Under the pieces are notes generated by a model that saw only the letters and a program-made list of their open reading frames with translations, searched no databases and was not told where the DNA came from. 29,768 nucleotides of DNA from positions 1-29,768 of the forward strand of contig JAAAIG010000473.1 of assembly GCA_015852425.1 (NCBI GenBank). The letters run 5' to 3'. This document shows, one piece after another, positions 19,199 through 29,768 of this stretch (positions within the stretch are counted from its first letter, which is position 1; the number at the start of each line of letters is the position of its first letter). Origin of the DNA: Gryganskiella cystojenkinii (lineage: Eukaryota; Mortierellomycota; Mortierellomycetes; Mortierellales; Mortierellaceae). The position numbers and the translations under genes are program-made.

Positions 19199-19658
19199 CG
19201 AGGGTGGTGATCAGTGTGAAAACACGGACTTTGAGTTGGAGCAAAAGAGCGTTGTGGTGAGGGGAGGGACAATGAGAGGGTGCGACAATGTGAGTAATGA
19301 GCTGAGGAGTGGATGCATGGAGGAATGTCAGTTTGACACAAAAAAGGGGTAGAAACTGATCTCTTGAGGAACCAGACGCGATTTCCCATGAATAACACAC
19401 GGCACGTGCTTCGTCCAAGCATTGCTGTTGAATAATTTACTCGTTCTCGAATAAAATAAATCGAATAAATTTCGACACTCACCAGACACGTGCCATTAAA
19501 GGGCTCGTGGTCAAAGCCGCGAATGTTGTTCTTTCGTGTCTTGGCTGCTTCATTCATCATAAATCCAACTCTGTCTCTGCATCCGCATTCCTTCTTCCTT
19601 CCCTTTTCTTCATCCAGCCAGCCAGCCATTCATCCATACAAATACAAGACAGGACCAA
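19199..19658. other. Divergent promoter region (JmjC gene and Vps68 gene)
   Basis: 460 bases between two start codons facing away from each other, so it holds both promoters. A CCAGCCAGCCA repeat lies at about 19615-19627 in the Vps68 leader. Open frames crossing it on the minus strand extend upstream of the JmjC start but lack support. Confidence 0.55.
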
Positions 19659-20682
19659 ATGTCTCAGTGGAACGTGGACGACCGTCGAAGTCGTGTTTGC
19701 TTGCTGCCCATTCCCAGGATGCCGCGATGGGCTCCCAAGGGCAGGGACGCTGGTGTCTATCTCGCAGGGGCATTGGTGAGGAGCAACAGTCTACTATTAC
19801 CTCTTCTCATAACAATACACTGAATGGTCTACAAGACTTTTTTTATTGTGACTTACGAGAGTACACAGTTATAACGTCCGTCCTAACCAATTTCTTCTCT
19901 GCCCCATAACGTCTACTTTCTAGTTCGCGATCGGATGGTGGTTCTTTATTGATTCAGTCGTGTACTCTAAGAACTGGGACAATGACCGAGATGGAGACAA
20001 ACACTCTTCGATCGAGTTTGTGGACTGGGTTCCGGGTATCTGCAGCACTCTTGGCCTGATCATGTAACGTTGAGACTCTTGGCATCCGCAATCAGATCGT
20101 TATTCCGCGAGTAATGGATCGAAGAGAAAGCGCTGTTGATTGATATTTGACTCCTTCCTTCTTTCGACTTGAACTAGCATCAACTGTGTTGATAGGGCGT
20201 CTCTTACTGGTGACTCTTTTACGTTCTCGGACAGTGGATCCGTCAGTGTACAATGGATCGCTCGAGTCTTTTTATTCATCGGATTCGCATTCATGGCAGG
20301 CGGTCTCGCAGGATCAATTGTAAGATAACCATAACCGTTGTGGACAACAACTATTTTGGCAACAGTACACTAACATTTTTTTTTGCTTTCGTTTGACGAA
20401 AAAAAAAAAGTCGGTCATGTGTATCAAATACGTGATTCCAGAATATGGTGATGCGTTCACATTCTGGGGGATTTGCAGTGTTGTGCAAAACTCGTCCATC
20501 ATGATCAGGTAATGGAACATACCCATTTTCTTACTGCTTCCTTTTCAAAGGAATCGAACATCCTGAAGCCTGTACGATCGGATCTCTAACTTGACCTTTT
20601 GATATGGGACCTTGATAGCGCGGCGTTGCTATGGTTTGCGCAAAATACTGCATCCGAGTACGAGTACAACTTCTCGATTTGA
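19659..20682 (+). CDS. Vps68 / TMEM50 family (UPF0220) membrane protein
   Basis: Exons 19659-19775, 19924-20063, 20178-20319, 20411-20508 and 20619-20682 encode 186 residues, close to the 184 of yeast Vps68. Introns are 148, 114, 91 and 110 nt, all GT-AG. Family landmarks are clear: AGVYLAGAL joined to FAIGWWFFIDSVVYS across intron 1, FVDWVPGICSTLGLII (about 71-87), the FLFIGFAFMAGGLAGS segment (about 116-132), and the end WFAQNTASEYEYNFSI. About four membrane segments (33-52, 73-90, 113-133, 148-170). Yeast Vps68 works with Vps55 in late endosome-to-vacuole sorting, and the animal relatives are TMEM50A/B. A housekeeping gene, divergently transcribed from the JmjC gene. AATAAA at 20773-20778. 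The start ATG gives an N-terminus that is longer and more basic than some relatives but has no competing upstream ATG nearby. Confidence 0.93.
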
Positions 20683-21250
20683 GCAGGATATCGAAAGCGA
20701 TGTGGTCGTCCCGTTTATATTATTGAGATACCCCCTAGGAAGAGCACCACGGTGCCAACAGTCGACTGAAAGAATAAAAAAACACGAATCGAAAAAAAAT
20801 GAAGTTCGCCACCAAAAAAAACCCCTTGGTGACTTCAAAAAGTCACGTGTTAAGTAGTGGCTTGTTTTAATTTCCGATGTTTATCAGGCCTTGGAGAATT
20901 GTCTGCGCCCAGCATGTACGCAAGCAAGGAAACAACATAAAGTTAGAATATGTGGACGCTCCGAGACGATTCACTTGTTCTTATTAGTCCACAGCACACG
21001 ACAAACACGAAAGTCGTTCGTCTCGAGGGCAAGCATTTCCTTATTCTCTCTTTAATACTTCCATCCCTCACTCCTATCCATCCCACAGTTCTCCTTCATT
21101 TCTTGTCAGTCGTCTTCTCTCCAACTCTGCACTCGACCTCATTAAACCATTCCTACCAACAACGCCATTTTCTTTCTTGACGCAATCTTTGCTCACACCA
21201 ACTCAAACTGTAATTCATAATTAAACCCACAAACCCGTCTTTTTTTCACC
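20683..21250. other. Intergenic: Vps68 3' end and promoter of the 21251 gene
   Basis: AATAAA at 20773-20778 ends the Vps68 transcript. From about 21040 to 21250 the plus strand is pyrimidine-rich with several CAAC/CCAAC motifs and ends TTTTTTTCACC before the ATG. No gene seen. Confidence 0.55.
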
Positions 21251-24200
21251 ATGCCAGAGCTATCCACTGGCAATCCATTTCAGAGCTTTCGGTACAAGGA
21301 CGATGACCCTGTCCGCATCCAGTCCTACCTCCACCCGACTCTGCCCAACAAATTGTTTGTGATCTGGAGCGATATCGAAGATTGCTTCCCAGGTGTAACG
21401 AGGATCCAAGACGGTGATCGATTCGTGGCTTTCTTGCGAGACGAGAGACTTTACAGGTAAGGAACATATCAGTCACTATGGGTTTGCCTTTCGCCGTTTT
21501 TGAATCACATAATGAACAAAGGAAAAAAAAAATAAAGATATAAAGAACTAATACAATGCGCTCCAATCAATGATAGATGCAAGCCGCATGGGATCGAATA
21601 TGTACCGGGAGTGGTACTCTCTGTGATTCGGGAACCAGGTGCAATTCTTTGGAGGGAATCTCAAAGGCACCAGGGTTCGGATATGACACCAGATCCACCA
21701 GCGTTACCAGATCAGTCGTCAACATCCCATCCAGGACAACCACTACTATCATCGTCATCGTCATCGTCAGCACCATCAACAGCAACGTCATCAGGGGGAA
21801 TATCAACCTCAAAAACACAGAAACATACCTCACTTTCATCGACGTCCAAGTCAAAACAAACTACAGCAAAAGTCGCTCCTATCCTCAGCATCTCAGAGGC
21901 CGACAGCGTCAGCATCCCCGAGATCGACACATTTGAACTCGCTTCGACCATGACAGACCCGTCAACAACTACAGAACCCGAGATAATTTTTGGAGAAGCA
22001 GCAATGACAACAGCTGCAGATGCTGATGATTTCGCCCGCCGTCTTACACCCGATCGGATGGCTAAACTCATGGGCGAGATCACCATGGCGATCGTTAACA
22101 ACACACCGATGGAAATGATGGACAAGGATATCATTCGGATCGTGACGGGTATGACTCCGGATGCGATTCAGTCCTCGCCCTACCACAAGATTGGTCTCTC
22201 TGACATGATTCTCGAAAGCGGCGGTGCTAGGAACAATGTCAACAAGATCAGCAGCGAGGATGCCGATCAAGGAGAGCAACATCGACCACTCTCTGTGAGT
22301 TCGATCTTGGAGCAAGTCGCATCTCAGGCCATTCGTCATAAGCCGCTGGAGATCACAGAGAAGGAAACAAAGCGGTCTATTCAGAATCAGGATCAAGTAA
22401 CAGCTACACCAACAAAGACCGAAGGAACTTCTTCCGAAGATTCTCCTGAAGCAGAACGTCTCCAAAAGAAGCCAGCAACAACAAGTGAACATAGCGCTAT
22501 GGTCCAATCAGCGCCTTTGTCATCGTCAGTCAAAGGCGAAGAGTCGAGTCTCAACAAGGACGGCGATAGCGTAGCCGAAAAGGTCGCCCCATCGGAGAAA
22601 CAAGAGACCATCGACACTGTGATTCTATCTCCCAAAGTCAACGGGTCTGCTCACTCGTCCACCACGCCGTCGACTCCACCGTCCATCGTCTCATCGCCTA
22701 CGATCAACAGACCTGTGCCGAGAGTAAGCGGAGGGACGTCTACAAGAGAAGAAATTGTTGCGCACCGCGCCAAGCTCATTCTGTCCAAGCGATACAACTG
22801 GATCGACAGCCCCTGCTCAAAGCTAATGTACATTTTACCGCGGCAATCGAATTTGACCAAGGAGACCATGATCAGCAAGACGACCTGGCGAGATTTCGAC
22901 CTTTACTTTCTCTGTGACTGCGCCGATATTGAACCCAGTGGCGGTAAGGAAACCGGGGTTACAACGACTGAACCGATCCACAGAGCCGTCGAGGCCTACT
23001 ATCCAGTTTTCAAGGATGCAAGTCAGTATGGCGATCACTTCATGGCGGTTCTCGAGATGATGAAATACGGCGTGACGATTGACGGTCAAGTCAAAGTCAA
23101 AAAGATCGACAGCCCAAGTCTTCAAAAGTCGATCGCCAGTGCGATCACGTTCTTGGAGATCAAGGATTTCATCTCCAGTGAACAATTTGAGGCCCAAGGT
23201 TTCCCGACCTTGGAGACGATCCGACCTGTCGCCCCTCTCCCGGCAGCTGAACTTGTTCACCTGTATGAGCATCTGATCCCCACTGTTCACGCTTACGGCC
23301 ATGACTTTGCGATCAGGACACGCAAGGGTGATATTCGATACGTCTGTGCGAACCATCGGGCGCAACTGGCGCCAGAGTTTGATCCGCAGCTGGTCTCCAA
23401 GTTTAAACGTCCAGGATCGAACAACAAGAGCTCTTGGGACCCTCAAACAGCAGCGCTCTTTGTTCAACTCCAGTCGAGTGAGGATGCCTGGACGTTTCAT
23501 CAAGACCTGCTCAAGCTCAGGGCGGTCATAGTCCTAACAGTCTTCTTGGATTGGGATCTCGCTGAGGAGGACGAGTTTCTCCTCAAACTGATGATCACTA
23601 ACATTACTGTGGAGACCGGATGCGCCTGTGTCAAGATCATGGTCCGGAAACGAGAAGAGGAAGCGGATGCCTTGATCCCTGGCTTTGGTCACGGGTATTA
23701 CGGTGCAATTTTATCCGCTATCCAAAACACGCAGATCGAGGCGTTCTCACTCGAAAGACGATCACCCGAGGATGGAGTGGTTAGGCAGGTGGAACTCTCA
23801 GAATTTCGGGCATCTTCCTTTTACATGGATGTCTGCATTGCGAGATTCACGAGGAACTTCCAAGAGCCTGGTCTGGACCTTGGTCTTCTCGTAACGGACT
23901 TTGATCAAGCCGTAGAATCGCTCCGCAGGGATATGAATGGACTCTGCGGTCTACATCGAGTTACTCTGGAAGCGGAGCAATGGCAACGGATCGTGATCTA
24001 TTTCGGCGACGACCTTGGAGATATCGCTGACAAGGGTCCTTTGGAAGAGAGCCTCGAAGAGTTTTTCAACCGACGATCACACGATGTGATGACGATCCGG
24101 ACCTGCGACACGACCAATGAGTTGCTCCTGAAGACACACTGCCTTAAAGATGTCAGTATTCGATTCGATTTCCCTCTGGATGGTCCTCGAATTCGGGAAA

Positions 24201-25198
24201 TGATCAAGAACAACACCAAGTTGCAAAAGATGGAACTCGTGATCGGAAGTAATGATGATCCATGTCAAATTTTCGAGTACTTCAAGGCCGTCATGACGAA
24301 CCATCCAAGTCTGGAATATTTTCAACTCGATCGGGACCGGGAAGCCGAGGGGAAATCCAATTTTGTCTGGACAGGAGTCGCGGATCGAAGTAAGATGACG
24401 CTGACGATCCAGAGTGATGCGGACGACAAGATTGGGTCCTTGTTGCAAAAGTATTCTACCAGTCTGTACAAGCTGTGGATCCATGGGATCAGTGTCCAGG
24501 ATGCTGCGATTCTTGAAAAGGTCACGCGGACGCGCAAGTCTTCTCAGCTCAAGTTGACGGCGATCACACTCTGCGATGCCTGTTCCTCGATCCCACAACA
24601 GGCCCTCGATGACATTGCGAAGGTGGTGCTGAGGACGACTCTGTCACAATTTTCAATTACAGGAACGGTCATGGCTCGGACGGCTTCAAAACTGGCAGAT
24701 TTCATGACTGTGGTCGGCGGCAAGATTACGACGATCCATCTGTTTGGTGACCAGACGAAATCGATTCTGTTGGAAATGGCGAAACGGATTCCAGAATCTG
24801 TGGCGCTGCACATGTTGCAGGAACTCAAGATTGCGGGACCGTTTGATGCGACAACAAAGGATCTGGCCTGGTTGCGGACACTGTTCAAGAACACGGCGCT
24901 GCCGTTGACAATGTTGGAGCTTCGTCGAGTGAACTTGAGTCATCAGGGGTGGATGACACTGGCGCAAGAGGTCAATTTCAAGACGCTTCATTATTTCCGA
25001 GTCGCGCCCGAGGTACCGCTGAAGACGGAGGCGATCACGGCATTTGTGGCGGCGGTCCCGGATGACAGTGAGCTCGAGAATTTCCATTTGGATACGGATG
25101 GCCATAACCGACAAGAGTGCCAGGCTTATCGGACGTATATCGAGTCTCGACTCAAGAAGGATACAGCGTTTGTCAGCATTGGCAAATATTTTGATTAG
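21251..25198 (+). CDS. Giant receptor-like protein with LRR-like repeats (paralogue 1)
   Basis: Exons 21251-21456 and 21577-25198, 1275 residues. The 120-nt intron splits the codon of R69 (AG|A). N-terminal domain about 30-85 (FVIWSDIEDCFPGVTRIQDG, FLRDERLYRCKPHGIEYVPG). Residues 100-460 are a Ser/Thr-rich linker with short helical patches. Central domain about 464-600 (RYNWIDSPCSKLMYILP, WRDFDLYFLCDC). A VCANH segment near 656 follows, then degenerate leucine-rich or RNI-like repeats to the end (about 900-1274, e.g. MLELRRVNLSHQGW). From memory, the IWxDI...FL.D...P.GI and F.LYFLCDC sequence types recur in large Mortierella hypothetical proteins. No nucleotide-binding or enzyme motif was seen, so an NLR-like sensing role is only an analogy. 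The closest relative is the next gene. Confidence 0.82.
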
Positions 25199-25330
25199 AG
25201 ATGGTGAAGGTCCCACCTCGTCAGGTGATCAGTCTCGAAAAAATTAAAAAAACAAACACAGCACATTTTTTAATTTAATTTTTTGGTCCTTGTTCTCAAA
25301 CAATACAATAATGCAACTCCTCTTCATTAC

Positions 25331-28300
25331 ATGACCGCATCACATCTGAACGGGCACACCAGCATGACAGCCTCACGACCTAAGAATAACGCGCAGCAGC
25401 ATAACAACTATCACCACCAAACCTTTCGGGAACCAGACGGATCTCTCATTCGAATACCTGTCGTCAGAAACAAGACTTCGGGAGACAATTACATCATCTG
25501 GACCGACATTGAAGACTGCTTCCCTAACGTCCTTCGCATCCAACAGAACGACATCTATATACCCAAGTTGAGGGACGAGAACTTTTATAGGTACGGGATA
25601 TGCTTTCGTTCCTATCTCTTTTATTTCTTTTTTCAAAGGAGTCTCTCTCTAGGGCTTAGGGTCATATTCCCTACTGAAGACGAATCACACCGTCCAGGGG
25701 TACCACTCCATTGTTTCGCGACAAAGAAGCGGAAGAGCTAACAATAAGCACCCTGATTTTGCACCTCCTTTTGTTTCCTTAATAGAGTCACGCCGCATGG
25801 AATCAGACATCACCCTGACACTATTCTGGACGTGATCTACAGAGATAATGTCTTCGTCAGGAGCACAGTCAAATCTAGCAAGCATGCGAAGGAGCAAGAG
25901 TTGGCAGCCTTTACGTTTGACAAGTTGAACGAATTGCTGGAGTCGAGTGAGGAACACAATGGCGAGTTGCAGGTATGGGACCCTTTGCTCTTTTCGACTT
26001 TTGACCTGTTTTTTGTTTGGACCTATGGTGCAACGACTCGGTTTAGCTAACGCTCTCCGTTTTCGTTCTATTTCTGTAGGACGACCGCCATGAAGATACA
26101 AGCTCGAACACCTCACAGGAGGCTACCATCTTGGATCAACATCAACAACAACAGTCTCCACTTTCACAACACAAGGAGCCACCACAATCTCAATCGACTG
26201 TCGCCGAGCTGGAGTTGGATGACCTCGATACCAGTTTTGAATTTTCAGATGAGGACATGTCACTCGATCGCCCTATTACACGTTTCGACATGTCCGTCGC
26301 GCAGGTGTCTTCGAATCAACCAGACGAGTCTTTTTCAGAGGATCAAGAGGATGTTAATGACAATGAGCATGACGACGAAACCGAAGAACAAGTCAAGAAC
26401 AAGGAGGAAGGTCAAGACAAGGCCGCTGCTGAAGAAAAAGATCTGGAACAAGTCATCGACAATGAACGCGATCCAGGAGTAAAAGGAGAACCTGGGGAGG
26501 GCAAATTAACCTTGGAATCGTTCCTTGCCATGCCCTTCACCATGACCGACTTGGCACAAGCGTCGACCGACGGAGAAAAGCCGCCCGTGATGGAAAAGTT
26601 TAAGGAGGTACTGATGGCAATCGAAGAGACCGATCAACCCTTGGCAGTCCAGTGGCAGATGGTCGGCACTGCGCTCTCTGAACTTGTCAAGAACCAAAAA
26701 CTGGCCACTGGTCAGGCTATCACGGACCTGGATCTCCTCGACCCATCGATAATCGATGCCGCCTTCATGGGAGCCATCAGCAGGGCAACACAGCAGTCTA
26801 TGGCAACGTCTCAGCAAGAGTCAACCGTTGTGAAAGACACTACCACAACCATGCCTTTGGAAGACAAGGAGGAGGCGCAACAGCATAAATCAGTTATCAT
26901 TCCAGAAGCAAACCCTGTGCTGGAACTTGATCATCAACAGAGCAAGACGACTCTGCTCAGCGAACAGGGAGCCGCAGGGACCAAGTTGTCGGACGACAAT
27001 TTATCGAAGGAACTCATCGATCCCGACGACGAAAAAGAACTTCACCTGGAGGCTATCCGTGCCCGAGTGCAGGATGTCATGGATCGCAAGTACCGTTGGG
27101 CCGAAAGTCTCGCCCCAAAGTTATTCGTTCCCATCGTCAAAAACAAGACCCCATCTCCGTCTTCAGGGATAGATCTCGTGATACGGTTCTGTTGTGATTG
27201 CGGCGGACTTTTCGACGGTCATGGTCAACGTCCTGATGATTGGCACCCTCACTGCGTATTAGGTGGCACTGGAAAAATGTCGGACAACGTCACTGGGGTC
27301 TCTCGAGCCATTGTAAAGTCGGGACATCTAAGGACATTTCTGGAGGCATATGGCGAATATATGATGGGCATCGTCGAGATGTTCCATTACTTGGATAGGG
27401 GTCGAAGGGTCCTGGAAGGCAGTAGCGTGGACGACGAAATGTCACGGGATTTGTTGTGCTCCCTCGAGTTTTTAAAAACCTATGGGATCCCGACCAGCTT
27501 GGACCTTCTGGAACGAAACCGACACCTGTCCCGGAACGAACGGATCGCCAAGATCCCCCGGATCAGACCTCTGGATGGTGTTGCGGATTTCAAGCATTTG
27601 CTAGGGTTCATTGACGGTGGTCGTCCCTACATGGGCATGAGTATGTTGTTAACGAACGAGAGAGACGTTCGTTGGGTCTGTGTGACCCATTTCCACGGCG
27701 TCCGACTTGCCGAAAACTTGAACCCAGTCTCCCTGTTCAGCATCCACGACGATTCAAGCGGAACCCACATCCATTACCAGATGGATGCTGTCGGTGCTGT
27801 GATCAGCACACCCGAGCGAGCTCGAGTCTTTTACCGTTCCGTCGTTCCCACGCTCGAGATTGCAGTGATTCGATTCCAGTTGGAGTGGGAGGACCCGACC
27901 AGGGACGATTTTATCGAGTTGGCAAGCGCGGTTTCCAAGACCCATGCGGTAGCAGTCACGATCGAGGTTGATATTGTCGAAGATCAAGCAAGCTCTATCT
28001 CTGGGTTCAATAAGGACTCTGCTGGGGACAATGGACTGGGTCGAGTCCTTGTGGCAGCGTTGGAGAACAAGAACATTGAGGTTTTCACGTTCAGTGCCCA
28101 TACTCAGGACCAGATCAAAAAGCCCTTCTCCTTCTCCACTGACGAACTTGCGGTCACTGAAAAAGAGTACTCTTTGGCCACAGTCGCGATGTTCAAGCGG
28201 GATGTCCGAACAGGCCTCATTGATCTCAGGTGCAAGGTCAGGAATATCAACATCGAAATTGTCAATGGACTTCGACGGGCCGTTAGGGGATTCCACCATC

Positions 28301-29768
28301 TGTCGACCCTTCGCCTTGGAATTTTCAATACGCCTGGAGAATACACTACGATCCAGTTTGCAGGACCCGAGAAGGTCATGAAGGTCGAAGGAGCCCAAAT
28401 CGAGGACAAGGATTATAAAGCCGACAGCGCCAGGTCGGTCGTCGATTTCTTTGCGCGACGTGGAAACGTCGACGAAATACACTACGCTTCCAAGCTCTAT
28501 GGCGAAAATTTGTTTTTGGACGCCAGAGTGATAAGGACTCTCCGGATTCCGTTTTCTTTGGCCAAGGACCGAGAACGGATTCGCAAGTTCATCAAGGAGA
28601 ATCAGGGACTGGAAAAGCTGTTTCTCGAGAACAGCGAAGCGATGGATGATCCAAGTCAAGTCTATGAATCCTTCAAATCCTTGTTGACGAATCATCGGAG
28701 AGCGCACGTGATGGAGGTTGAACAAGGTCGTGGGATCCAACGACGCGTCTTTCTCTGGACCGATTTTCGTGATCTTGATAGGTTTCAAGTCGAGATTGCT
28801 ACATTTGGGAATGACGACAAGATGGGACCGATGCTCCAGCGTTATACTTCCGCGATCGCTTCCTTGACTCTTAATGGGGGGATCTCGGAGGCAAATGCCA
28901 CGATTCTTGAGAAATCGTTCCGACCCAAGAAGATCAGGGGAGGCATGTCGACTTTTAAGTTGAAGCGAGTCTCGGTCTTTGATCCTCATCTGGGAGAACC
29001 GGCCGGGTTGGAGATCTTGAAGAAGGTGATCCTGCGAACAGAGGAAATCGAACATGTCTGGGTCGGAGGTCGGATGCCGCTTTCGGATGGGATCACAAGA
29101 AAGTATCGAGCCAAGAACAGCAACAGCAGGAACAACAACAGCCATTTGCCTCATGTCGCGTTTGCAGAGTTCATTATCGGTCTTCGAGCAAAAATCACAA
29201 ACCTGATGATCTGGGGTTGCGAGGATGGAGTACACAAGTTTTTAACCGAGATGTCCCGACGCCCTGACGATGATGCGGTCGAGATGGTGCAGTTGGCCGA
29301 CCTTTCGATTGACGTCTCGACCCCAGATTCGAACAAGGATCAGACGACGAGTACTGGCGTTGTTAACGCAACTAGTACAGTTGGTACTGGCGTGATGAAG
29401 GAATCAATCATGATGTATGACTGGATCCTCTCATTGTTGCTTTACAAGTCTGCCTCGAATACGACACTCTTTGCGGATACGGATCGACCTGTGCGGTTGG
29501 ATTTGCACCGGAGCAGAGATGTATCGGTTCACACTCCTACGAATCCTGTGAGTCTGATCGGCGAGCCCGGTCACGGCAACGCCAGCGACAACAGGGACAA
29601 CAAGACCTTTGTGCTGGAAAGGTGTACCAGAGATGCAAAGGAAAACGGAAGTCAAGACGAGGATGAGCGAGTTGGGATCGAACCTCTGACGCGATTGAAC
29701 TGGAAGGGGATCCGGTTGCGCGAAGGACCAGATTGGGATATGCTCTTGCCGTTGGTGGATTGGTCTTC
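25331..29768 (+). CDS. Giant receptor-like protein with LRR-like repeats (paralogue 2, 3' end outside window)
   Basis: Exons 25331-25590, 25786-25972 and 26080 to the window edge, at least 1378 residues with no stop in view. Intron 1 (195 nt) splits an Arg codon AG|A at the same place as in the 21251 gene. Intron 2 (107 nt, GTATGG...CTGTAG) is phase 0 and has no counterpart there. N-terminal domain YIIWTDIEDCFPNVLRIQQN and LRDENFYRVTPHGIRHHPD (about 55-105). An acidic Gln/Glu-rich linker follows (150-470). Central domain from about 475 (RKYRWAESLAPKLFVPIV, DLVIRFCCDCGGLF). VCVTHF sits near 683. LRR-like region from about 965 (IRTLRIPFSLAKDRERIRKF) matches the first gene segment by segment. 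By comparison with the first gene roughly 100 residues are missing beyond the edge. ATG 25331 is the first in frame; a second lies 11 codons later. Confidence 0.82.

Noticed and set aside
19042..19629. Minus-strand frame extending upstream of the JmjC start
   Set aside because: It overlaps the AT-hook exon in another frame and crosses the divergent promoter region. No domain or splice support.
27754..29235. 493-codon open frame on the minus strand
   Set aside because: It is antisense to the well-supported open coding frame of the second giant paralogue, which aligns with its neighbour. The minus frame has no recognisable domain.

Overview
The window reads as a piece of nuclear chromosome from a filamentous early-diverging fungus, most likely Mortierellomycota (Mortierella and relatives). 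The grounds are short GT-AG introns of about 45 to 180 nt with TACTAAC-like branch sites, AATAAA signals behind most genes, a CotH-type secreted kinase (typical of zygomycete fungi), a Vps68 orthologue, a KDM3-type JmjC protein, and two very large proteins of a type I associate with Mortierella hypothetical proteins. No rRNA, tRNA, CRISPR array, prokaryotic operon or recognisable transposon was seen.

Layout. (1) 289-1508 (+): four-exon gene of unknown family with two apparent +1 frameshifts, probably a decaying copy. (2) 2039-3849 (+): secreted CotH-like kinase with a spliced signal peptide. (3) 4391-4867 (-): secreted M15-type zinc peptidase-like protein. (4) 4919-6684: gene-poor, with a 41-bp tandem duplication. 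(5) 6685-6996 (-): small secreted Cys-containing protein with a 5' UTR intron and a TATA box. (6) 8400-14391: four genes of one unrecognised family built from two helical modules. Two of them (11425-12687 and 13174-14391, both -) carry both modules. The other two (8400-9212 + and 9493-11049 -) are convergent neighbours that each carry only one, and the two halves are complementary. (7) 14864-19198 (-): 1340-residue, four-exon protein joining an AT-hook, a homeodomain-like helix-turn-helix and a KDM3-type zinc finger plus JmjC domain. The JmjC iron ligands appear to be lost, so it is probably a pseudo-demethylase. (8) 19659-20682 (+): five-exon Vps68/TMEM50 gene, divergent from (7). (9) 21251-25198 (+) and 25331 to the window end (+): tandem giant paralogues with a small N-terminal domain, a long low-complexity linker, a conserved central domain and LRR-like C-terminal repeats. 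They share a first intron at the same position and phase.

The genes do not form a pathway. They look like a housekeeping gene (Vps68) and a chromatin protein set among accessory, lineage-specific material: three secreted proteins in the first 7 kb, a local four-member family expansion, and a tandem pair of receptor-like proteins. The two points most worth following are the iron-ligand-less homeodomain-JmjC fusion and the split two-module pair at 8400-11049.
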